A stretch of 32,822 nt of DNA, from positions 1-32,822 of the forward strand of contig WQWV01000008.1 in assembly GCA_009785175.1 (NCBI GenBank), read 5' to 3'. Both the position numbers and the translations under genes were made by a program. Source of the DNA: Alphaproteobacteria bacterium. Its GTDB lineage: Bacteria; Pseudomonadota; Alphaproteobacteria; Rs-D84; CACZYB01. How positions within the stretch are numbered: position 1 is the stretch's first letter; each line of letters opens with the position of its first letter. Positions 16,792 to 23,762 of this stretch are shown here, one piece after another. The notes beneath the pieces were generated by a model, which was given only the letters and a program-made list of their open reading frames with translations, did not search any database and had not been told where the DNA came from.

Positions 16792-18035
16792 AGCTTGGCG
16801 TTCAAAGAATCGTGGGCTTTCTACATATCGGAGAAGTGCGGACGCGCATGTCCGCGGTGGCATTCGAAGGCGATAAGAAATACACTATGCTTGCCGTAGA
16901 ATCCATCAGAAACGAGCCGGGAGCGTTCGCCGCGCTTGACGAGGAAAAGCTCTCGAGCGTGGTAAATATCCTATCCGACAAGATCGAAAAAAAAATCAAC
17001 AGACGCATATACGACGTGATAATAATAGCCGCGAACGTAAGCGCCGAGTCGGATGAAATCTATCACAAAATGAAATTGAATCCTCGCCGAGCGATAACCG
17101 CAAAAAACGTCGAGAAGGCGTTCAGGGCCGCGCTTCTTAACGCCTCGATCGACGAGGGGCGCGAGATGTTGCACGTCGTTCCCACAGGATACATCCTTGA
17201 CGGCGAGCGCATAATCGGCAATCCGATCGGAATGAGCGCGCGGGATTTCGAAGTGCTTGCCGTATCCGTGATCGCGGATTCCGACAGGTTGGCGTTTTTG
17301 AAACGCGTGGCAAGACTTGCCCATCTTAACCCCATCCTTACCACCTTCGGCGCGTTCGGAGCGCTCACTGCGGTGCCCAAGGAAAAACTTAGAGCAGGGG
17401 CGTTATTCATAGAAATAGGATCCATATCGACCATCGTCGCGTTCTTTGCAAACGGTTCCATAGCGGGCGTTTTCGAAACCGACAGGGGCGGGCATTTCAT
17501 CACCGAAAAAATCGCCGCCGACCTTGGCATAGACTATAAGGACGCGGAGCGATTCAAGATAACGCACGGAGCCGAGGCAAGGCACGGCGACGCATTCGAA
17601 AACCTCGAAGTGCTTGGCGATGGCGTGGGAGAGGAAAGCATAAGGCGCATACCGAAACGCGAATTCGTGCGTGTGGCCGCCGAGGCTTTGTCCGAATTTC
17701 TCGGGGATTTGAAATCGCAAATCGAAAAGCACGAAATATGCGGATTCGCGAAATCCATACATTTCGCCGGATGGACCTCGTTCATGAAGGGATTCAAAAA
17801 AATCGCCGCAGAAACTTTTACCGACCGGCCGGTGGCTATAATACCCGAGGCCGAGGAACTTAGCGAAGACGAGAAGGGAAACCCCGAGCTTTTCGGCGCG
17901 ATCGAACAGTATATGGAAAAATCGGCGGAGTTTATAGAGCCGCAGGGATTCGACTTGGAATTCGCGCATTCCTTTATCGGTAAAATAAAATCCGGGTTTG
18001 CTGGAATCAAAAAAATCTTAGGGAGTAAAAAATGA
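16788..18035 (+). CDS. ftsA: Cell division protein FtsA
   Basis: A 415-residue actin-like ATPase that links FtsZ to the membrane. KYTMLAVESIRNEPGAF and IYDVIIIAANVSAES fall in the 1A/1C (SHS2) part, followed by PTGYILDGERIIGNPIGMSARDFEV (typical FtsA sequence). GALFIEIGSISTIVAFFANGSI (phosphate 2 region) and GGHFITEKIAADLGI complete the core. The last residues (IGKIKSGFAGIKKILGSKK) form a basic amphipathic helix suited to membrane targeting. No ftsZ follows; instead an ABC exporter-like gene overlaps by four bases. Confidence 0.9.
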   Translation: MKLGVQRIVGFLHIGEVRTRMSAVAFEGDKKYTMLAVESIRNEPGAFAALDEEKLSSVVNILSDKIEKKINRRIYDVIIIAANVSAESDEIYHKMKLNPRRAITAKNVEKAFRAALLNASIDEGREMLHVVPTGYILDGERIIGNPIGMSARDFEVLAVSVIADSDRLAFLKRVARLAHLNPILTTFGAFGALTAVPKEKLRAGALFIEIGSISTIVAFFANGSIAGVFETDRGGHFITEKIAADLGIDYKDAERFKITHGAEARHGDAFENLEVLGDGVGEESIRRIPKREFVRVAAEALSEFLGDLKSQIEKHEICGFAKSIHFAGWTSFMKGFKKIAAETFTDRPVAIIPEAEELSEDEKGNPELFGAIEQYMEKSAEFIEPQGFDLEFAHSFIGKIKSGFAGIKKILGSKK

Positions 18036-19795
18036 GAGAGCATTCAAAGGCGCTTAAGGTTTATTATACACAGGACACGTTCGGGGCGCTTGATCTGCTG
18101 CTTCCTTTCCGTGGCGCAGTTCGATGGCTTATCGCAGTATCGCTTTTCGCGAACACGCTTGCTATGTCGTTGTTTTTCGCGCTCGCGCTTGCGATCGACG
18201 GAAGGCTTGAGATCGGATTCGGAGCCGAAGGCGCTGTGGGTGCGGCTATCATGTCCTCCCTGTTCGTATTCCTTATCTTGTTCATGAACATACGAGCGGG
18301 AATGGTAGAAAAAATCACGCGTCGAATAGACGAGAAGATGTGCGAAAAGACCATCGGACGAATGCTTAAAATACCTTTCAAAAAAGGTTCTAACATCGAG
18401 GGGCTGATGTCAGCTGTGCTTGCAGATTTGGATCAGGCGCGCGGATTCTTGGCGAACTCGCATATCTCGGCGCTTTTGGATTTCCCGTTCATAGTCGTGT
18501 TCGCAGGAGGACTTGGCGTCTTGTTCTCAAACACAATCGTCATACCGGCGGCGATAGCGATCATATATATAATATTCCTATCGGTAGCGGCGGGAATGCT
18601 TGGTTCGGCCGCCGAGGGATATCTTGCCGCAAAGTTGGAACGAGACGAAATAGCGCACATGAGTATACGCGACATATCGTCGATAAAAAACCTGAACCTC
18701 AGCCAAAAAATCACAAACATGTTCAAAGATTACCAGGGCGTGATGGCATGGGAAGAGGGCAAGCGGAACCGCGTGCTTGACCGCATGATGCTTTTGAGCG
18801 GAGCGATCGGATTCTTTACGCTCCTTTTGGTCGGGGTGGCGGGCGGTGCGATGGTGGCCGGAGGAGGCATGAGCGTAGGCGCGCTTGCGGCGGCCGTGAT
18901 GGTCGTGCTTTACATACATATAATCGCGACGGGATTTTTGAAATACCTGCCGGAGCATTATCGTTTTTCTAATTCTTTGATCAGGCTTTCGGAGCTTTTG
19001 GCGCAAAGCGCGGGCGAACAAAAAAGCGTTCGCATAGAGGAGATCACCGATGGCGACCTTCAACTTTCCGATGTCGAGATTCAGGACAACCAGGGCAGCG
19101 TGATACTTAAGGGCGCAAGCTATACCTTCACCGAGGGCATGCCGTTCGTGATTGCCGCAAAAAGCAGTTTCGACGCCGGAGCGTTCTTGAAACTACTTTT
19201 CGGCGGGTATAAATTATCCGCGGGCCGAGTGAAATTCGACAAGTACGACGTCGCTTCGCTTTCCGCAGATTCAATGAAAGACTATATACGTTTCTGTCCG
19301 GAAAACTATTTCGTAATCGACGGGACGGTCAAGGACAACCTTACATGCTTCGTTTCGAAGGGGGCGACCGACGAGGACTTTGCGGGATTCATGGGGTATC
19401 GCGAAGTGGCGCGCCTGCTTGGCCTTGACGAGATGGTGGCGAAGTTGCCGAACGGATACAACACCATGCTCTCGTCCACCAACAACGTTTTGAACGAGGA
19501 GTGGCTGAAGCTTCTGTCCGTTGCGCGCACGTTCGTGGGAAACCCGCGCGTGCTCTTGTTCGAACAGCCGATGCAGGGACTTTCGAAATCCGCGGCAAGC
19601 GCGTTTTTGGAGCTTGTGCGTCGGGTCAGCTTGGAGCGCATAGTCGTGATTTCCTCGAGCGAGGGGATATACATGCCGCGCGTTGTCGTCGACATTACCG
19701 GCGGGGAAATAAGAGCGGGCTTGAATGAAACAGAGGACGAATCGGGGGCGTCGCGCTCGACATTCCGCCGCGCGTTCGGAGTGAAAAAGACATGA
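18032..19795 (+). CDS. ABC exporter-like protein with a degenerate ATPase domain
   Basis: This 587-residue protein has the layout of a type I secretion half-exporter (PrtD/LapB-like, no C39 domain). It has about six membrane segments (residues 31-55, 67-92, 150-190, 253-300) and a nucleotide-binding-like domain from about 335. Every catalytic motif is altered. The Walker A position reads AAKSSFDAGAF (375-385), lacking lysine and the GKS core. The Q loop has CPE for x-P-Q. The signature reads LNEEW for LSGGQ. Walker B plus catalytic base reads VLLFEQP for hhhhDEP. The H loop reads ISSSEG without histidine. The frame is intact, base use matches its neighbours, and it overlaps both ftsA and rpe by four bases. 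It probably cannot hydrolyse ATP; a structural or regulatory role in the envelope or division is an inference. Confidence 0.82.
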   Translation: MREHSKALKVYYTQDTFGALDLLLPFRGAVRWLIAVSLFANTLAMSLFFALALAIDGRLEIGFGAEGAVGAAIMSSLFVFLILFMNIRAGMVEKITRRIDEKMCEKTIGRMLKIPFKKGSNIEGLMSAVLADLDQARGFLANSHISALLDFPFIVVFAGGLGVLFSNTIVIPAAIAIIYIIFLSVAAGMLGSAAEGYLAAKLERDEIAHMSIRDISSIKNLNLSQKITNMFKDYQGVMAWEEGKRNRVLDRMMLLSGAIGFFTLLLVGVAGGAMVAGGGMSVGALAAAVMVVLYIHIIATGFLKYLPEHYRFSNSLIRLSELLAQSAGEQKSVRIEEITDGDLQLSDVEIQDNQGSVILKGASYTFTEGMPFVIAAKSSFDAGAFLKLLFGGYKLSAGRVKFDKYDVASLSADSMKDYIRFCPENYFVIDGTVKDNLTCFVSKGATDEDFAGFMGYREVARLLGLDEMVAKLPNGYNTMLSSTNNVLNEEWLKLLSVARTFVGNPRVLLFEQPMQGLSKSAASAFLELVRRVSLERIVVISSSEGIYMPRVVVDITGGEIRAGLNETEDESGASRSTFRRAFGVKKT

Positions 19796-20424
19796 GCAAA
19801 ACCTTAATAGAAATAGGAATCGCCACAGCGGATTTTTACTGTGTAGCGGACGTGTTGCGCGCTATCGAATCATCGGGTGCGGACGGAATACACCTTGACA
19901 TCATGGACGGAAATTTCGTGGGCCAGATCACTTACGGCGCGAAGATCGTTTCCGATTTGCGGCGGCATTCATCGAAACGTTTCGACGTGCATCTTATGGT
20001 AGAAAACCCGCTGCCTCTTATCGGTCAATTCAAAGAGGCGGGCGCGGACATAATCCACATACATGCTGAATCAAAAAACGTCGGCGCGACACTCGATCAT
20101 CTGCGCGAGCATGGGATCGAATCGGGAATTGCCGTGAGGCTTGAGACTCCGCTTGAGAAGGCGTTGCCGTATCTTGACTATGTGTCGTCCGTTATTTTAA
20201 TGTGTGCGGAAACCGGATATTCGGGAATGGAGTTCAACGAGGTTGCACTCGCGCGAATCGCGGCGGTGCGGGCTGCGTATCCCGGCATGCGGATCCTTGT
20301 CGACGGGGGAATGAATTTCGATACCGCGAAGCTTGCGCTTGAGGCGGGCGCGGACGGAATTATATCGGGTTCGTTTTTACTTGCCCAGAAGGATTTGAAC
20401 GCTGCGATAGAGAGAATGCGCTAG
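19792..20424 (+). CDS. rpe: Ribulose-phosphate 3-epimerase family protein (divergent)
   Basis: A 210-residue TIM-barrel protein resembling Rpe, which interconverts ribulose 5-phosphate and xylulose 5-phosphate. Family marks are ADGIHLDIMDGNFV, FDVHLMVENPL, ADIIHIHAES (metal ligands and bases) and RILVDGGMN with GADGIISGSFL near the end (phosphate site). Several usual residues differ: ATADF for LSADF at the start, GQITYG for PNITFG, and TGYSGMEF for the flexible-loop PGFGGQ. It may act on another sugar phosphate. It is the last gene of the fts operon, and a hairpin element starts one base after its stop codon. Confidence 0.82.
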   Translation: MSKTLIEIGIATADFYCVADVLRAIESSGADGIHLDIMDGNFVGQITYGAKIVSDLRRHSSKRFDVHLMVENPLPLIGQFKEAGADIIHIHAESKNVGATLDHLREHGIESGIAVRLETPLEKALPYLDYVSSVILMCAETGYSGMEFNEVALARIAAVRAAYPGMRILVDGGMNFDTAKLALEAGADGIISGSFLLAQKDLNAAIERMR

Positions 20425-20547
20425 GCACCTGTGATTTTGGGCGCCTACTTGATTCTCGCCTAAAATAAAAAGCACGTAGCAGTAAAGTACGTTCTGCTTT
20501 TTATTTTAGGTTCCGAATCCGCGTAATCGCCTCAAACTGACAGGTGC
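20425..20547 (+). repeat. Covarying hairpin element, copy B (3' of rpe)
   Basis: This 123-base imperfect palindrome starts directly after the rpe stop codon. Outer arms are GCACCTGT (20425-20432) and ACAGGTGC (20540-20547). The internal conserved strands GGGCGCCTACT..ATTCTCG and TTCCGAATCCGCGTAATCGCCTC match copy A at 3880-4001. The inner AT-rich stem CTAAAATAAAAAGC/GCTTTTTATTTTAG is different in sequence but equally paired. The apex motif GCACGTA...TACGTT is shared. Confidence 0.7.
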
Positions 20548-20560
20548 GACTGGTTAGGAT

Positions 20561-21169
20561 TTATTTTTGCGCGGCGAGTTCGGCGAAGATCTTGCCTATG
20601 TGCGAATCGGGGGTCATGTCGGTTTCTCCGATAGTCTTGGCGGTGCAAGGCGAGTTCGATTGGGTGCGGAAGTAATTTTGGAGCCCATATAGAGCGATCG
20701 GATTTTTGCCGTCGCCGCTTGGCTTCCACTCGTTTTTCCTTAGCCTTAGAATGTCGGTGCCGATATAGGAAACCTCTTTGCCCTCGGGGACGCAGGTATC
20801 GATCAAAAGGCCGTCCGCGGTCGCGAACCAGACGTGATTCGCGAAGACTCTCATATTCCTCATAAATGAATATCCTATATAGAGGCCTATGCCAAGCCGG
20901 TCGATCACGCCGCCGAATTCGGAAAGTATGGCGAACGAGTTGTGGTTGCAATTAAACTCCCTCATGCCGAGGCCGTATGAAACTTCGTGGAAGCGGCGGT
21001 GGTTGCCGGCGATGATCTCGCCGTCTAGATTGCGTTGCTCATCGTTGTAAAACACGTCGCAACATGTGGAGAGTCCGTCTATTTCAGTTATGAAGCCGTA
21101 TTGATCGACCGCGATCCCGTCCGTGCGGGGGGGGGTAGAAACCAAGGTTGGTGTGGGCCGAACTAACAT
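20561..21169 (-). CDS. Protein of unknown function with a C9 tract near its start
   Basis: A 202-residue protein, not recognised. ATG 21169 lies nine bases after the upstream stop codon, so translation is likely coupled. Codons 12-15 consist of a run of nine C (21135-21127 on this strand), so slippage would put almost the whole protein out of frame. In the other frame the bases before the tract also read plausibly (GIDVSSAHTNLGFY), so the annotated N-terminus is uncertain. The body contains FNCNHNSFAIL, ANHVWFATADGLLIDTC and several cysteines. The spacing of cysteine, histidine and aspartate resembles papain-like or transglutaminase-like hydrolases, but this is only suggestive. No signal peptide is seen. 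Confidence 0.6.
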   Translation of the reverse strand: MLVRPTPTLVSTPPRTDGIAVDQYGFITEIDGLSTCCDVFYNDEQRNLDGEIIAGNHRRFHEVSYGLGMREFNCNHNSFAILSEFGGVIDRLGIGLYIGYSFMRNMRVFANHVWFATADGLLIDTCVPEGKEVSYIGTDILRLRKNEWKPSGDGKNPIALYGLQNYFRTQSNSPCTAKTIGETDMTPDSHIGKIFAELAAQK

Positions 21170-21178
21170 CGATGCCGC

Positions 21179-21970
21179 CTAGATCACAACGCGTCCGGCA
21201 AGGAGCGAATCGGCAGGAAGCGCTGCGACCGACGAGCCGCGGCGCACGAGTATATTACCGCTTATCACGTTGCGGCCGGCAAAGCGAACCGCGCGCGAAT
21301 TCTCGACTATGACATTGCCGTCGACCGAGAGGCCGCAGGGGACTTCGAATCGGTCGAAGCCACGTATGATAAGGTTGCCGCGGACAAGCGTATTCTGCTT
21401 GAACTGCCCAACATTTTCGCGGGTAAGGACGAAGTCGCCGTCGATTTTGCGGGTATTCGCGTCGGCTTTGATCGCTGTCATGGCCTTGTTCGCACGGGCA
21501 GAGCGGATATTTTGCGCCTCGCATTTATCGATGTTGCCTATACAGTCATCTTGTGCGGCGCGACGTGCGGCGGCGCGGGCGGCAAGCGTGCCGGTTTGAG
21601 CTGTGCCGGTTGCTACTTTTGGCTTGGCTTGCTTCGGTGCGGGCGGAACGCGGACGTTATCATAGGTAAAATTAAGGCCGGTCGCATTGGTCGGAAGGTT
21701 ATAGACCTTTGGGGTATGAACCTTCTGCGCGCGATGATACTTGATATCATTGTCTTTGGGACGGAGGGTGATTTTGGGTTTGGCTACGGGTTTGGTCGCC
21801 GATTTGGTGGCGGTTTTTGCGGGCGCGGTGCCGGCTTTGACAAGCTCGGTTTGCTTGACGGCGCGCGTATTTTGGCTTTTCTTAACGAAATTCGAGCGTA
21901 GCAAAAGGCCCAGGGTTATAAGAATAATCCCTGTAAAAATAACTATATAGTGTTTTTTGACTTTTGTCAT
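21179..21970 (-). CDS. Membrane-anchored bactofilin-like protein
   Basis: This encodes 263 residues: a short basic start, one membrane helix (HYIVIFTGIILITLGLLL, about 7-24), a long lysine-, alanine-, threonine- and proline-rich linker (about 30-130), and a C-terminal part of short repeated strands. Those strands (IDGDFVLTRENVG, TLVRGNLIIRGFDRF, LSVDGNVIVENSRAV, NVISGNILVRRGSSV) suggest a right-handed beta-helix like bactofilins. A CIGNIDKCEA pair of cysteines precedes this domain. The topology suggests a periplasmic beta-helix on a stalk, possibly tied to the cell wall; that role is inferred. It has its own promoter and AGAGGTG ribosome-binding site. Confidence 0.65.
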   Translation of the reverse strand: MTKVKKHYIVIFTGIILITLGLLLRSNFVKKSQNTRAVKQTELVKAGTAPAKTATKSATKPVAKPKITLRPKDNDIKYHRAQKVHTPKVYNLPTNATGLNFTYDNVRVPPAPKQAKPKVATGTAQTGTLAARAAARRAAQDDCIGNIDKCEAQNIRSARANKAMTAIKADANTRKIDGDFVLTRENVGQFKQNTLVRGNLIIRGFDRFEVPCGLSVDGNVIVENSRAVRFAGRNVISGNILVRRGSSVAALPADSLLAGRVVI

Positions 21971-21989
21971 GTTTCACCTCTTTGATAAT

Positions 21990-22018
21990 AATTTAGTCTA
22001 ATTATATTTATTTGTCAA
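21990..22018 (-). promoter_or_regulatory. Promoter of the bactofilin-like gene
   Basis: On the minus strand a perfect TTGACA (22018-22013), 17 bases, and TAAATT (21995-21990), about 20 bases before the ATG at 21970. Confidence 0.65.
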
Positions 22019-22073
22019 TAGTTATTTTGAAAAAAGATGGAATTATTTTTTTGGGGCGGCTAGACTGCGTTTT

Positions 22074-22784
22074 ATGGAAAGCACGCGAAAAATCATATTA
22101 GACACCGAAACCACCGGATTTTCGGCCGAGGACGACAGAATCGTCGAAATAGGCTGTATCGAAGTGGACGGATTTGCGTCCACAGGCCGCACTTTCCACG
22201 TATATATAAATCCCGAGCGCGAGGTGCAGGCAGAGGCCGCGCGCGTTCACGGGTTGACGACCGAGCGCTTGGCGCGTGAAAAACCATTTCGTGCGATCAT
22301 GGATTCGTTTTTGGAATTTATCGGCGACGCGATGCTTGTCGCTCACAACGCTTCGTTCGACATGGGGTTCATCAACGCCGAGCTTCTTCGCAATGGGCGG
22401 CCCGCCATCGCACTTGATCGCGCGATCGATACTTTGATAATGGCGCGCGAGAAGTTGCCGTCGCTTTCGCGGCATAATTTGGATTCGCTTTGCAACTACT
22501 ATGGAATCGACAATTCGAATCGCGATCTTCACGGGGCGCTTTTGGACGCGCGGCTTCTGACTGAGGTTTACATCGAGCTTTTGGGCGGGCGCGAGGTCGA
22601 TTTCCTTAAGGTAATGTCCGGCGAGGTCGAGGACATGGGCGCCGGGATCGCCGGTGCAGCCGCCCCTGTGATCGAGAGGGAGTTTCGTGCCGCGCGGGAA
22701 TTTGCCGTGCCGGCCGAGGAATTGGCGGCTCATAGGGCTTTTGTTGAGAAGGTAGGCGACAAAGCGGTTTGGAATAAAATATAA
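22074..22784 (+). CDS. dnaQ: DNA polymerase III epsilon subunit (proofreading exonuclease)
   Basis: A 236-residue 3'-5' exonuclease of the DEDDh class. Exo I is IILDTETTGF (D10, E12), Exo II is LVAHNASFDMGF, and Exo III is HGALLDARLLTEVY with the histidine and final aspartate. RHNLDSLCNYYGIDNSNR is also typical of DnaQ. The C-terminal region after about residue 185 would bind the polymerase subunit. It sits alone between the bactofilin-like gene and the mur cluster. A TAGACT seven bases before the ATG hints at a leaderless transcript. Confidence 0.93.
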   Translation: MESTRKIILDTETTGFSAEDDRIVEIGCIEVDGFASTGRTFHVYINPEREVQAEAARVHGLTTERLAREKPFRAIMDSFLEFIGDAMLVAHNASFDMGFINAELLRNGRPAIALDRAIDTLIMAREKLPSLSRHNLDSLCNYYGIDNSNRDLHGALLDARLLTEVYIELLGGREVDFLKVMSGEVEDMGAGIAGAAAPVIEREFRAAREFAVPAEELAAHRAFVEKVGDKAVWNKI

Positions 22785-22889
22785 GTCTTTAGGCGAATGA
22801 AGTGAGCGCCAACGCGCGCTACGCCGCCCCATCCCCCAAGCTGTGCGCGCCCTTCGGGCTTGCCGCCGTGCTCGGCGTGTTGGGCTTGG

Positions 22890-23762
22890 CTATTTCTCCC
22901 CAAGAATCTTAATCTCGGGTTCGAGTGTGATATTAAATTTTTCTTTGACTTTTTGTTGTGCTAGTTCGATCAAGTTTTCAAGCGCGGCGCTGTTTGCGGT
23001 TCCTGTGTTAATAAGGAAGTTTGCGTGCAGGGGCGAGAATTTCGCGCCGTCGATTTCGACTCCTTGAAGGCCGACGTCTTGAATCAATTTATATGCGGGC
23101 GGGTTCGGCGCGGACGGATTTTTGAATGTCGAGCCGGCGGTTTTTTCGGCCACGGGTTGAGTTGCGGATTTTTGCGCCTTGTTCGCGGCTATGGTCGCAG
23201 AGATTTTTTCGGGGGCCTCCGGTGTGCCTTTCATGGTCGCCTTTAATATAAGTCTGGATTCCGGGTCAAGCCCGGAATGACGATAGCCGAAGTTTAATTC
23301 TTCGTGAGTAAGAATTTTTTTCTCGAGTGTTTTCAAATCGAGGACTTCGACCTCTTGCAAAACTCCTGAGATGTCTTGGCCGAAGCAGCCGGCGTTTGTT
23401 GGGATCGCTCCGCCGATGGTGCCGGGGATTAAGGCGAGGAATTCGAATCCCGATAGGCCAGCGTCGGTTGCCGCGTTTGCGACCAAAATATTCGGCGCGC
23501 CGGCGTAGGCCGTGATGGTATCGCCGGCGACCTCGATCTTCTTGAAATAGGGCGAGGATAATTTTATTACAGCGCCGCGAATTCCGCCGTCCCGAACCAG
23601 CACGTTGCTCCCTAGGCCAAGGACGGTTATCGGCGTGTCGCCATGGGCGTGTAAAAATTCGATCAGTTCGTTTTCGTCGGCGGGTTCGAAAAAAATATCG
23701 GCCGGGCCGCCGGTCGCGAACCGTGTGTGTTTCGACAGCGGCTCGTTAATCCTTATTGGCAT
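22890..23762 (-). CDS. murB: UDP-N-acetylenolpyruvoylglucosamine reductase
   Basis: A 290-residue flavoprotein reducing UDP-GlcNAc-enolpyruvate to UDP-MurNAc. NTRF-type KHTRFATGGPADIF, the FAD-binding VLGLGSNVLVRDGGIRG, LALIPGTIGGAIPTNAGCFG and AGSTFKNP (catalytic serine region) are present, as in type II MurB. Residues 161-170 (RHSGLDPESR) come from a palindromic repeat inserted in frame directly after the conserved Y-R; the element itself supplies the following H-S. The start overlaps the end of murC by 17 bases. It is the last gene of the leftward cluster. Confidence 0.95.
   Translation of the reverse strand: MPIRINEPLSKHTRFATGGPADIFFEPADENELIEFLHAHGDTPITVLGLGSNVLVRDGGIRGAVIKLSSPYFKKIEVAGDTITAYAGAPNILVANAATDAGLSGFEFLALIPGTIGGAIPTNAGCFGQDISGVLQEVEVLDLKTLEKKILTHEELNFGYRHSGLDPESRLILKATMKGTPEAPEKISATIAANKAQKSATQPVAEKTAGSTFKNPSAPNPPAYKLIQDVGLQGVEIDGAKFSPLHANFLINTGTANSAALENLIELAQQKVKEKFNITLEPEIKILGEK
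23254..23283. repeat. Palindromic repeat inserted in murB
   Basis: Perfect arms GGATTCCGGG... and ...CCCGGAATGACG around TCAAG. This is the best-preserved copy of the family in the window and is translated as HSGLDPESR within MurB. Similar elements are widespread in alphaproteobacterial genomes, where they invade coding regions. Confidence 0.85.

Noticed and set aside
16985-16993. A9 run in ftsA as a slippage switch
   Set aside because: It encodes ordinary lysines (EKKINR) in the middle of an essential gene. A runs are frequent in this composition and nothing marks it as a control site.
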